From CASICS01 sp045564455 (GTDB lineage Bacteria; Pseudomonadota; Gammaproteobacteria; Magnimaribacterales; AG-339-G14), in assembly GCA_045564455.1 (NCBI GenBank), contig JBJLHG010000002.1, forward strand, positions 372,001 to 436,000: a DNA stretch of 64,000 nt, in the 5' to 3' direction. Under the pieces are notes generated by a model, which had not been told where the DNA came from, ran no database searches, and saw only the letters and a program-made list of their open reading frames with translations. The translations under genes were made by a program, and so were the position numbers. Below are positions 1 to 8,147 of this stretch, piece by piece; position 1 is the first letter of the stretch; each line of letters starts with the position of its first letter.

Positions 1-474
1 AAAATTAATTATGACCGAATAAATTCATCCACTGAAAAAAAACAGCTTGAAATGAATAAAGTAAAAAAAAGCATTATCAAAACATTATTAGATAATCCTA
101 ATTTAGCAAAAAACGAAGTTTTAGATTTTTTCAATGAAGATGATAGTTTTATGAAGGAATTTTTAGATTTCTTAAGAAGCAAGGAAAATTTGACTTTTCC
201 GATGATTCTTCAAGCTTTTGAGGGAAAAAAACAGTTTTTAATAGATTTGGCTGAAGATCAAAACTTAATTGCAAGTGAAGAGGCTGAAGCTTTTATCTTG
301 CAAGCCGTAAATTATCTAAAAAAATCTAATAAAGAAGATTTACTCTCTAATTTAAAGAATGATTTATTAAATGGCTCAATTACGTCTCAAAATAAGATTG
401 AATTGAAAAAATTATTGATGAATAAGTTTGAGAACCTTAATGAATCTGAAATTAAAATGCTTAAAGATATTTGA
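1..474 (+). CDS. dnaG: DNA primase DnaG, C-terminal part (5' end outside window)
   Basis: The reading frame is open from the first base, so this is the end of a longer gene; 157 residues are visible. They are charged, alpha-helical and lack any zinc-finger or TOPRIM motif, which fits the C-terminal helicase-binding domain of DnaG, the part that contacts DnaB at the fork. The call rests mainly on position: dnaG directly precedes rpoD in the gammaproteobacterial macromolecular-synthesis operon, and rpoD starts 94 bases downstream. The ATG at 52 is an internal methionine, not the start. The domain is poorly conserved, so sequence alone would not prove it. Confidence 0.72.
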   Translation, partial: KINYDRINSSTEKKQLEMNKVKKSIIKTLLDNPNLAKNEVLDFFNEDDSFMKEFLDFLRSKENLTFPMILQAFEGKKQFLIDLAEDQNLIASEEAEAFILQAVNYLKKSNKEDLLSNLKNDLLNGSITSQNKIELKKLLMNKFENLNESEIKMLKDI

Positions 475-480
475 ATCTTA

Positions 481-508
481 TTGAAATTCATAAAATTAGC
501 TATATTTT
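481..508 (+). promoter_or_regulatory. candidate rpoD promoter
   Basis: TTGAAA at 481-486 and TATTTT at 503-508 are separated by 16 bases in the dnaG-rpoD gap. Both resemble sigma-70 elements, but in DNA this AT-rich such matches are easy to find by chance. Confidence 0.3.
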
Positions 509-568
509 TTAATATGATTCAAACCGACAAAGATATATAATTCTTTTCCTTTTTTATATAGAGAAAAT

Positions 569-2350
569 ATGTACGACGAAGATATTGAAAATAATGGTCT
601 GAGAGAATTAATTGAAAAAGGCCGTGAACAAGGCTTCATAACATACGCAGATATAAACGATTATCTGCCTGATGATGTTTCTGATCCAGATCAATTAGAT
701 GAAGTCATTCAAATGGTTAATGACCTTGGGCTGCAAGTCTTAGAAAATGCTCCTGAAGAGGGTTCAGAAGCCATGGCAGCTGCTAATTTACCGGCTCAAC
801 CAGCTATCACTGAAAATGAAATGGGAGCCATAGAATCAGAAGTAGGCAGAACCACTGATCCAGTTAGACTTTATATGAGAGAGATGGGTTCTGTTGATCT
901 ACTAACAAGAGAAGGTGAAATTACTATAGCAAAAAGCATCGAAGAGGGTGCAAGAGACCTTCTGCATGCTTGTGCATATTTTCCAGGAATCATTGAAGAA
1001 GTATTATTAGAATATGCATTAATTAAAAAAGAAGACAAAAGAATGTCTGACTTAGTTGTTGGGTTTATGGACGAAGAGGAAGAAGTTTTGCCTGGCCCTC
1101 AAGCGGGAGAATCTTCAGATGACGAAGAAGAAAATACAGGAATTGATTTAGAAGAATTAAACAAAAGATTTTCTAAGCTTAAAAGACAATATAATAAAAC
1201 TGAAAAGATCTTAGCTTCCAAAGGAAGGACGAGTCCAGAAGCTATCAAAGAATTTGATAGATTAGGAGAAGCTTTTAAATTTTTAAAACTTTCACCAAAG
1301 AAATTTGAAGTAATTTCCTTAAAGCCTAGATTGCTAGCTAGACAGATAAGAGCTGCTGAAAGAGAAATTTATAATCTTTGTGTTCAAAAAAGTAAAATGC
1401 CCAGAAAAGAGTTTCTTGACGCTTTTAGAGATAACCCTACTAATTTAAAATTCTTAGATCCTATTTTTAAAAGTAAAAAAAACTACGTTGGTGAATTAGT
1501 AGATTACAAAGATGATATCAAAGCTATACAGAACAAAATTAAGTCTTTAGAAAAAAATATTGGAATGACCGCGGTAGAATTAAAAGCTCTAGCATCAAAG
1601 ATGACCAAAGGCGAAACAAAAATTAGAAGAGCAAAAAAAGATATGATTGAAGCTAATTTAAGATTAGTAATATCAATCGCAAAAAAGTATACAAATCGAG
1701 GACTGCAATTTTTAGATCTGATTCAGGAAGGAAATATTGGATTAATGAAAGCTGTAGATAAGTTTGAATACCGAAGGGGGTATAAATTTTCTACATACGC
1801 AACATGGTGGATAAGGCAGGCAATAACAAGATCGATAGCAGATCAGGCAAGAACTATTAGAATTCCTGTGCATATGATCGAAACTATAAATAAGTTAAAT
1901 CGAATCTCAAGGCAAATGCTTCAAGAAAATGGACGCGAGCCTACGCCGGAAGAACTCAGCGTGAGAATGGAAATGCCTGAAGATAAAGTTAGAAAAGTAT
2001 TAAAAATAGCCAAAGAACCTATTTCAACTGAAACGCCAATTGGCGATGAAGACGATACTACTTTAGGAGACTTCATTGAAGATCCGTTGCTAGATTCCCC
2101 AATCGATTCTGCAACTGAATCGAATTTAATAGAAGCGACAGGTGGAGTGCTTGGAAGTTTAACTGCAAGAGAAGCAAAAGTTTTAAGAATGCGTTTTGGT
2201 ATTGGCATGAATACCGATCATACTCTTGAGGAAGTAGGTAAACAGTTCGACGTAACTCGAGAGAGAATTAGACAGATTGAAGCTAAAGCATTAAGAAAGC
2301 TTAGACACCCGTCAAGATCAGGACATTTAAAAGGCTTCTTAGACGAATAA
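569..2350 (+). CDS. rpoD: RNA polymerase primary sigma factor RpoD (sigma-70)
   Basis: Housekeeping sigma factor that directs core RNA polymerase to -35/-10 promoters. The 593-residue protein has the full RpoD layout: region 1.1 in the first 80 residues, region 1.2 from about residue 95 (DPVRLYMREMG), an acidic non-conserved segment, regions 2.1-2.4 at about 360-440 (including NLRLVISIAKKY and TYATWWIRQAITRSIADQ), region 3, and region 4.2 near the C-terminus (VTRERIRQIEAKALRKLR). Length is close to the usual 600 or so. It follows dnaG, and a tRNA begins 10 bases after its stop, the same arrangement as in other Gammaproteobacteria. The intact region 4.2 predicts recognition of standard TTGACA/TATAAT promoters. 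Confidence 0.98.
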   Translation: MYDEDIENNGLRELIEKGREQGFITYADINDYLPDDVSDPDQLDEVIQMVNDLGLQVLENAPEEGSEAMAAANLPAQPAITENEMGAIESEVGRTTDPVRLYMREMGSVDLLTREGEITIAKSIEEGARDLLHACAYFPGIIEEVLLEYALIKKEDKRMSDLVVGFMDEEEEVLPGPQAGESSDDEEENTGIDLEELNKRFSKLKRQYNKTEKILASKGRTSPEAIKEFDRLGEAFKFLKLSPKKFEVISLKPRLLARQIRAAEREIYNLCVQKSKMPRKEFLDAFRDNPTNLKFLDPIFKSKKNYVGELVDYKDDIKAIQNKIKSLEKNIGMTAVELKALASKMTKGETKIRRAKKDMIEANLRLVISIAKKYTNRGLQFLDLIQEGNIGLMKAVDKFEYRRGYKFSTYATWWIRQAITRSIADQARTIRIPVHMIETINKLNRISRQMLQENGREPTPEELSVRMEMPEDKVRKVLKIAKEPISTETPIGDEDDTTLGDFIEDPLLDSPIDSATESNLIEATGGVLGSLTAREAKVLRMRFGIGMNTDHTLEEVGKQFDVTRERIRQIEAKALRKLRHPSRSGHLKGFLDE

Positions 2351-2360
2351 TTCAAAAAAA

Positions 2361-2437
<77 letters not shown>

Positions 2438-2493
2438 CTTAAATTTAACTTTTTCTTAATTGAGAGTTTTAAATACACAATTCATAATAAGTT

Positions 2494-3489
2494 ATGTTTA
2501 GCAAAAACTATTCTAAAGACAAAGAAATTAACGATCCTTCTAAATACAGTTTATCTAAAGATGTAACTTGGGCATCCCCAAAAGGATTTGATTTAACTAT
2601 GGATATTTACACTCCAAAAAAAAATCAAAAGACTTATCCAGTACTAGCAATTTTTCATGGCGGTGGTTTTTTAGTTCGAAGAAAAGAGATTATGAATAAT
2701 ATGGCTCAATATATTGCTTCAAATCATAACTATGTCGTTTGCAATATTAATTACCGTCTATTAGGCGATCAAAATAATACAGTTGCTTTTAATGAGATTA
2801 TTAATGATGCATTTGGATCTATTTTATGGATCAAAGAAAACATCAATAGGTATGAAGGGGACAAGGAGAAAGTCGCAGTGACTGGAGATAGTGCAGGAGC
2901 ATATTTATCTGCGATGATCTTGAACTCAGGAGATAAGCTAGGCGATAGTGATAATTTTCATAAACATCTCTCTTTTGAGCCTAGTTATATTCCAGAAAAT
3001 ACTACTCTAAAAGAAATTTCTAAGAGCAAACTTCTGGATGTTCAAGCGGCAATTTTAAACTATGGCGGTTATGACTTTTATAATGCATGTCTAAAAACCG
3101 GTGCTGAAACATATAAAAATCCATTTTGGTGGATGGCTCTTTCAAAACCCAGAGGAATATTTGGATCTAAGTTTAATTTAGAAAAAAATTCAGATATGTA
3201 TAAAGCTGTATCTCCTATTTTTAATATTCCTGAAGTAAACCAAAGACAGCTTCCACCTCAACTTTTAACAGGCGCTTCCAAAGATCGAGTAACACCTGTC
3301 AAGTTAATTCAGATTTATTTAAATAAATTAAAAAATAAAGGACAAAAATGCGAATATTGGGAGCACGAAGGTAGAGGTCATGCATATTTAGATTCAGGAA
3401 AATCCTTTCTTTCAGGAAATGATTTCAAAAGAGATGCAATTCCAGCTTTAGAGATTATGGCGGAGTTCTTGAATTCTATCTTCAATTGA
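2494..3489 (+). CDS. alpha/beta-hydrolase, esterase/lipase of the HSL-like family
   Basis: Predicted cytoplasmic carboxylester hydrolase of 331 residues. The oxyanion-hole motif HGGGF is at 55-59, the nucleophile elbow GDSAG at 131-135 (Ser133), and plausible triad partners are Asp264 (GASKDRV) and His296 (GRGHAY). HGGG plus GDSAG is the signature of the hormone-sensitive-lipase/BD-FAE branch. No signal peptide is evident. It stands alone between a tRNA and an unrelated small membrane-protein gene, so context says nothing about the substrate. Many such enzymes act on short acyl esters, but the real substrate is unknown. Confidence 0.85.
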   Translation: MFSKNYSKDKEINDPSKYSLSKDVTWASPKGFDLTMDIYTPKKNQKTYPVLAIFHGGGFLVRRKEIMNNMAQYIASNHNYVVCNINYRLLGDQNNTVAFNEIINDAFGSILWIKENINRYEGDKEKVAVTGDSAGAYLSAMILNSGDKLGDSDNFHKHLSFEPSYIPENTTLKEISKSKLLDVQAAILNYGGYDFYNACLKTGAETYKNPFWWMALSKPRGIFGSKFNLEKNSDMYKAVSPIFNIPEVNQRQLPPQLLTGASKDRVTPVKLIQIYLNKLKNKGQKCEYWEHEGRGHAYLDSGKSFLSGNDFKRDAIPALEIMAEFLNSIFN

Positions 3490-3604
3490 CTATTCGATGA
3501 ATGGAAAAATTTAAATTTTAAGATCATTACCGTTAATGAATGGATATAACTGAATAATCCATCTTAATAAGACTCTTTTACTTAAAAATAGTTAAACTTC
3601 TTAA

Positions 3605-4006
3605 ATGTTAAATATCCATGAATTTACTATTCTTGTTTCTGGGATAATTTCTGGAATAATTTTATTCCAGTCGGCTATTGTTGCGCCTTCAGTTTTTAAA
3701 ACATTAAATGCGGATCAAGCTAGTCCTTTTTTAAGATCAGTCTTCCCTAAGTTATTTAGATTGGTAGCAATATTAGGTGCTTTAGCTTTAATCACTACTT
3801 TATTTTTTGAGACTAATTCTTTTTATAAATATTTTATTTTTTCAGCTACTTTAATACTCCCTTTGATATGCGCAGCAATCATTCCCGCAACAAATGCAGC
3901 AAGGGATTCTGGAAACGACAAAACCTTCAGAATTTACCATACGATAAGCATCTTGCTTACTATTTTGGTGTTATTATTAAATTTGACTTGGATATTTTTT
4001 ATTTAG
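3605..4006 (+). CDS. DUF4149-like small integral membrane protein
   Basis: A 133-residue protein with four hydrophobic segments at about 8-28, 48-68, 74-95 and 110-132. The pattern resembles the DUF4149/TMEM205-like family: FQSAIVAPSVFK in the first loop, a short polar loop before helix 2, and a conserved Asn in helix 3 to loop. Function of the family is unknown. It is followed after 9 bases by an SDR-type gene on the same strand and is probably co-transcribed with it. The 114 bases upstream hold only a weak 6-bp inverted repeat (ATGGAT/ATCCAT, around 3540-3563) and no convincing promoter. Confidence 0.6.
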   Translation: MLNIHEFTILVSGIISGIILFQSAIVAPSVFKTLNADQASPFLRSVFPKLFRLVAILGALALITTLFFETNSFYKYFIFSATLILPLICAAIIPATNAARDSGNDKTFRIYHTISILLTILVLLLNLTWIFFI

Positions 4007-4015
4007 ATCGTAAAT

Positions 4016-4708
4016 ATGAATAGCGATTCTTCTCTAGTATTTGGCTCTTCTGGCTTTATCGGATTTAAAGTAGTTAACCTTCTAAATGAAAATAAAATAC
4101 CCGTACTAGCTCCCTCAAGAAGCCCTCAAAAAAATCTTCCAAAGAACACTAAAGAAATTATCATAGAAAATTTTGACTTAACTTCTATAAAAATATCGGA
4201 TGTTAAACACGTATATATTTGTCTTGGAACAAAATTAAGAGCTTGGGAGCTAATAAGGATGAATAAAACTAAAAAAGACGAATTTCAAAAAGTAGATTTA
4301 GAAATTATCTTAAATGCTGCAAGAAAAGCTCGATCATGTGGAGCGGAAACAATTTCTTTAATTTCGGCTGTTGGCGTGAAAGCTGAATCTTTTAACTTTT
4401 ATATGAACATAAAGGGCAGGGTGGAAAAAGAAATAATAGATTTAGGTTTTAAGTCAGTGAATATTTTTAGGCCGGGACATTTAAACGGTAAAGGAACTGA
4501 TTCTAATTGGGACGTAAAGTTTGCAGATTTTGTTTCTAAGATTATAGATAATTTCATGATTGGATCATTTTCTAAATTCAAAAGCATTGAAGGAGATTTT
4601 GTAGCAAAATCGATGGTTATAGAGACGCAGAAAAGTAAATCTGGGGTAAATTATTTTTATTTTAACGATATGATCCAATCGTTGACTATGGATACACCTT
4701 CAACATGA
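4016..4708 (+). CDS. NAD(P)-binding atypical SDR / nucleoside-diphosphate-sugar epimerase-like protein
   Basis: A 230-residue Rossmann-fold protein with the nucleotide-binding motif GSSGFIG (residues 10-16), which gives the GxxGxxG spacing of atypical short-chain dehydrogenases. Overall it resembles the HTATIP2/TIP30-like and NAD-dependent epimerase proteins. Residues ISAVGVKAESFNFYMNIKG match the usual YxxxK region, with Tyr and Lys near 140-145. The substrate cannot be told. Its last 52 bases overlap the 3' end of the convergent cytochrome gene, the longest such overlap in the window. Confidence 0.7.
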   Translation: MNSDSSLVFGSSGFIGFKVVNLLNENKIPVLAPSRSPQKNLPKNTKEIIIENFDLTSIKISDVKHVYICLGTKLRAWELIRMNKTKKDEFQKVDLEIILNAARKARSCGAETISLISAVGVKAESFNFYMNIKGRVEKEIIDLGFKSVNIFRPGHLNGKGTDSNWDVKFADFVSKIIDNFMIGSFSKFKSIEGDFVAKSMVIETQKSKSGVNYFYFNDMIQSLTMDTPST

Positions 4709-5682
4709 GTTGTGGTTCTGCCAGATTCGGGCATCATTTCCCCAGGATCTAGAGACTTCATTCTGTTTAACATTATCGACTCATCAGGTTTTCCAGGAAC
4801 TATCGAATACTTAAGATCGCCACTTGCTCTTCCTGCAGCAACAGGTTTTTTATAGATACCTAATTTCATATTATCTGTTTCGGTAAGTTGAAGATAAAGC
4901 CCAGTCGTGTCTGCAGAACCGCTAGGCATATGACAATGACCACAATTTATATCTAAATATGCTCTAGCCCTTGCCTCTATTGGCGCGCTTACATCTGACC
5001 AATCAACTATTAAATCTAAAGGGATATGATTTTCGACCATTTCATTCTCTAACCAATAAGAGATCTGATTAGCTTTTTTGTCTTTGTATTCTATAGAAAA
5101 GTTTAAATTTCTCGATTTCGGTCCAATTGGCATAATTTCATTATTTTTTAAATGACATTCTTTGCACTGATTCTGATTGGGAACTCTATAATTAATGGAT
5201 AACAGTTCTCCATTTCTTTTTACTTGCATCGATTTGTAAGTAAAGCCAGTGACCTTGAGAAATGCTTCTGTTTGGTTTTCATTCCAAAGATAAGTATGAG
5301 CTTTCCAGCCTGATTCTTGATTTAACAGAAGCCTTGTTTCTAAGAGTTTTTTGCCGCCATTTAAAGCTTCAGGATAAGAAAATGTTTTTACAAGAACTGA
5401 TCCGATAGGAAAGTCATAAACTTCATTAGGAATAAATTTCGCTTTTTTGCCTTTTGGAACGTAGACGAATCTGTCTTTATCAGCATAATCAGAGAATAAG
5501 GTTGAGTGAAGAATATAAGGAAAAACGCCTGCATTAGGAATTTGCTTAATCAAGTCTTCAAATAAACCATATTCAGAAAGTTTTTTTTCAGGCTTGGAAG
5601 ATAAAATAGCCTCATCATTTACTGCAAAAGCAATTGCATTAAAAAAGATAATTAAAACTATAAAAAGTTTTTTTAAAACCAT
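4657..5682 (-). CDS. periplasmic diheme c-type cytochrome, SO2930/HNE_0200 family
   Basis: A 341-residue exported protein with an N-terminal signal peptide (residues 1-20, ending AIAFA) and two heme-c sites: CKECH at 173-177 and CGHCH at 247-251. The long N-terminal half before the first heme and the short C-terminal cytochrome part match the conserved family TIGR03806. Members are found next to a parallel beta-helix protein, as here: the start codon overlaps the end of the upstream gene by 10 bases, so the two are translationally coupled. The electron donor, acceptor and true function are not known. The 3' end runs 52 bases into the convergent SDR gene. Confidence 0.82.
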   Translation of the reverse strand: MVLKKLFIVLIIFFNAIAFAVNDEAILSSKPEKKLSEYGLFEDLIKQIPNAGVFPYILHSTLFSDYADKDRFVYVPKGKKAKFIPNEVYDFPIGSVLVKTFSYPEALNGGKKLLETRLLLNQESGWKAHTYLWNENQTEAFLKVTGFTYKSMQVKRNGELLSINYRVPNQNQCKECHLKNNEIMPIGPKSRNLNFSIEYKDKKANQISYWLENEMVENHIPLDLIVDWSDVSAPIEARARAYLDINCGHCHMPSGSADTTGLYLQLTETDNMKLGIYKKPVAAGRASGDLKYSIVPGKPDESIMLNRMKSLDPGEMMPESGRTTTHVEGVSIVNDWIISLK

Positions 5683-6893
5683 TCTTTAATAGCAGGAAGT
5701 TTTTCTATTGATCCGTTGTATAAATTTTTATCTCTTTCCGATGAATGAAAGTAAGGAAAAGCTATATACCAAAAAACATCTAAACTAAGGAACTTAGTTT
5801 TTTCATTTTCGTTAATTACTAATTTTTCATCTTCTGGTTGCCCAAAAATTAATTGGCTAATTGGAAGAAGGCCATCCCATAAAATATCTGGCATTTCTGA
5901 TCCTGCTATATCAACTAAGATTTCACCCAAATCTCCTCTTGATGAATCTGGATCAGAACCAACATTTGAATAATTATTATTATAAATTTTAACTTTTTGA
6001 GGATAAGGATCGTAAGTATCATCTCCAGACTCTAAATCACCAGCTACAACTGCTATATGAACTGTTTCATTATCATGAAATTCATTTTCAAAAACTTCTA
6101 CATTTCTATTAGCCATAATAATTAAACCAGTTCCTTTAGGAACTTCTCCAACAATATTGCCTTCAGGTGCAAAATTTTCAGTGTTGTTTTTAAAAGATTT
6201 ATTTTGAAAGACTCTTACATTTTTACCACCTTGTTTTGGAAGATTTGGTAAGTCAAAAATAAGAATTCCACCGGTATTATTTGTCGCAATATTATTATAG
6301 ACATCAGCATCATAAGAATTTTCAATTTCTATGCCAGCTACATTGAATTCGGCTCTTGTATTTCTTACAATAATTTGTTCCGACTGACCTACATATACTC
6401 CAGCATCAGAAGCGCCAATAGCTACGCATTCATCTATCAAAACGCCTATTGATTCGACAGGGTAAAGCCCATAGGCTCCATTTTTTGAGTCAGGACCATT
6501 GGTCCATTCAGTCCTTATTCTTAAAAAACTAATATTTTCAACACCCTTGGATTTTATGGCATCTCCTTTAGCATTTTCTACAGCAAAATCTTTTAAAACA
6601 ACATTATCAGAGGTAATAATTAATCCTTGAGCACCAGTTTTTTGATTACTGAAATTTAAAATTGTTTTATCCATTCCAGATCCTTTAATAGTAACGTCTG
6701 CTACGTCTAATGAAAGACCATGTTCTAAATCATATATACCTTCTTTCAAAAAAATGGTGTCACCAGACTCAGCCAAAATTAAAGCTTCTTGTATTTCATC
6801 TTGAGAGGAATCACTTGGTTGGATTTCCCAAATTTCCGAATAAGCATTTAAACTTATTAAAATAAGAAATGAGATTTTGATATATTTTTTCAC
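5673..6893 (-). CDS. secreted parallel beta-helix repeat protein (TIGR03805-like)
   Basis: A 406-residue protein with a signal peptide (about 1-19) and many short imperfect repeats typical of right-handed beta-helices, for example VTIKGSGMDKTILNFSN, VVLKDFAVENAKGDAI and QIIVRNTRAEFNVAGIEI. This is the partner family of the diheme cytochrome encoded just downstream. The start ATG at 6893 is preceded by a purine-rich GGGAGCAA. Beta-helix proteins often bind or cleave polysaccharides, but no catalytic signature is visible, so a structural or binding role with the cytochrome is equally possible. The divergent neighbour is the Fur-controlled iron-binding gene. Confidence 0.8.
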   Translation of the reverse strand: MKKYIKISFLILISLNAYSEIWEIQPSDSSQDEIQEALILAESGDTIFLKEGIYDLEHGLSLDVADVTIKGSGMDKTILNFSNQKTGAQGLIITSDNVVLKDFAVENAKGDAIKSKGVENISFLRIRTEWTNGPDSKNGAYGLYPVESIGVLIDECVAIGASDAGVYVGQSEQIIVRNTRAEFNVAGIEIENSYDADVYNNIATNNTGGILIFDLPNLPKQGGKNVRVFQNKSFKNNTENFAPEGNIVGEVPKGTGLIIMANRNVEVFENEFHDNETVHIAVVAGDLESGDDTYDPYPQKVKIYNNNYSNVGSDPDSSRGDLGEILVDIAGSEMPDILWDGLLPISQLIFGQPEDEKLVINENEKTKFLSLDVFWYIAFPYFHSSERDKNLYNGSIEKLPAIKEWF

Positions 6894-6982
6894 AGCATTG
6901 CTCCCTCTAAAGAAATTATTCTACGCCTCTTTAGGCATCATTCAAATTTAACTAGGTTTGATATAGGCTCTAAAAATTAATC

Positions 6983-7011
6983 TTGCTCCTCCTAATGAGA
7001 ATCATTATCAT
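6983..7011 (+). promoter_or_regulatory. promoter of the ferric-binding protein gene with embedded Fur box
   Basis: TTGCTC at 6983-6988 and TATCAT at 7006-7011 lie 17 bases apart, a plausible sigma-70 promoter with a start site near 7018 and a leader of about 27 bases. Bases 6991-7009 match the 19-bp Fur consensus GATAATGATAATCATTATC at 16 of 19 positions. The box fills the spacer and touches the -10 element, so Fe-Fur binding would exclude RNA polymerase. Confidence 0.82.
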
Positions 7012-7044
7012 CTATCTAACTTTAAACCAATAAAACCAATAAAA

Positions 7045-8076
7045 ATGAAAAGGATATATAAAACCCTTGGTACAATTTTAATAGTAATCTTTTCGACCGA
7101 ATTTATTTTTGCTGCAGAAGTAAATCTTTATACCTCTAGACACTATGATACAGACGATGCTCTCTATCAAGAATTTACAAATGAAACAGGAATAAAAGTT
7201 AATGTAATTTCAGGAAAAGGCAAGGCACTGATGCAAAGAATTAGATCTGAAGGAGTGAACTCTCCTGCAGACGTTTTTATCACTGTAGATGCCGCGAATT
7301 TATGGAAGTTACAAAAAGATGGTCTTTTCCAAACTTTATCGTCGAAAAAGATTGTTAATACGATACCTAAAAACCTTAGAGGTCCAGAAAATCAGTGGGT
7401 CGCCATTGCAAAAAGAGCAAGAGTGATATTTTACGATCCAATGAAAATATCTAAGATACAAATCAAGAACTTATCTTATGAAGATTTATCTGATTCTAAA
7501 TGGAAAGGTAAAATTGCAATTAGAAGCTCTAACAATGTCTATAATCAATCCTTAGTGGCATCAATGATCTCTAATCATGGAGTCGAAGAAACAGAAAACT
7601 GGGCAAAACAATTTGTTTCTAATTTCTCAAGAAAGCCGCAAGGCAATGACAGAGCTCAAATAATTGCTGTTGCAAATGGAGAAACAGAAATAGCCATCGC
7701 TAATAGTTACTATATAGGACTAATGTTGTCAGGTAACAAAGGACAAAAACAAAAGAAAGCAGCGGAAAAAGTATCTATGCATTTTCCCAGTCAAAGTGGA
7801 AGAGGTACTCATATAAATATAAGTGGAGCAGGTGTCTTGAAGAATGCTCCTAATAGTTTGAATGCTTCAAAATTTATAGAATTCTTAATCTCTAATAAAG
7901 CTCAGAAACATATCATTGATAACACATATGAATATTCCGTACTTTCAGATGTAAAACCAAATGAAATAATGTCTCAATTTGGTACTGATTTTAAAGAAGA
8001 TCAAACATCAGTTTCAGAGTATGGCGAGTTTAATCCAGAAGCAGTTAGATTAATGGATAGAGCTGGATGGAAATAA
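7045..8076 (+). CDS. fbpA: periplasmic ferric-iron-binding protein of an iron ABC transporter (FbpA/FutA type)
   Basis: Solute-binding protein that captures Fe(III) in the periplasm for the permease encoded downstream. It has 343 residues, a signal peptide cleaved around residues 23-24 (FAA/EVNLY), the FutA-like start of the mature chain NLYTSRHY (Tyr34), and the paired tyrosines of the iron site in NSYYIGL (Tyr222, Tyr223). Length is typical. It is first in an operon with fbpB and fbpC, and its promoter carries a near-consensus Fur box, so expression should rise on iron starvation. Free Fe(III) rather than a siderophore is the likely ligand by family. Confidence 0.92.
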   Translation: MKRIYKTLGTILIVIFSTEFIFAAEVNLYTSRHYDTDDALYQEFTNETGIKVNVISGKGKALMQRIRSEGVNSPADVFITVDAANLWKLQKDGLFQTLSSKKIVNTIPKNLRGPENQWVAIAKRARVIFYDPMKISKIQIKNLSYEDLSDSKWKGKIAIRSSNNVYNQSLVASMISNHGVEETENWAKQFVSNFSRKPQGNDRAQIIAVANGETEIAIANSYYIGLMLSGNKGQKQKKAAEKVSMHFPSQSGRGTHINISGAGVLKNAPNSLNASKFIEFLISNKAQKHIIDNTYEYSVLSDVKPNEIMSQFGTDFKEDQTSVSEYGEFNPEAVRLMDRAGWK

Positions 8077-8133
8077 TTTATTAATGTAGTAAAGATTTTA
8101 TCTACTGCGCATCATTTATTAGTGAAATAAGTT

Positions 8134-8142
8134 TGCTATATT
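8134..8142 (+). promoter_or_regulatory. candidate extended -10 just before the permease GTG start
   Basis: TGCTATATT at 8134-8142 matches TGn-TATAAT with one mismatch. Initiation about 7 bases downstream would fall at or next to the GTG at 8148, giving a leaderless message. No good -35 is seen, so this is a secondary internal promoter at best. Confidence 0.35.
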
Positions 8143-8147
8143 GAACT

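Noticed and set aside
7022..7044. Tandem repeat AAACCAAT x2 before fbpA
   Set aside because: Two copies of a short AT-rich word are expected by chance in this sequence.
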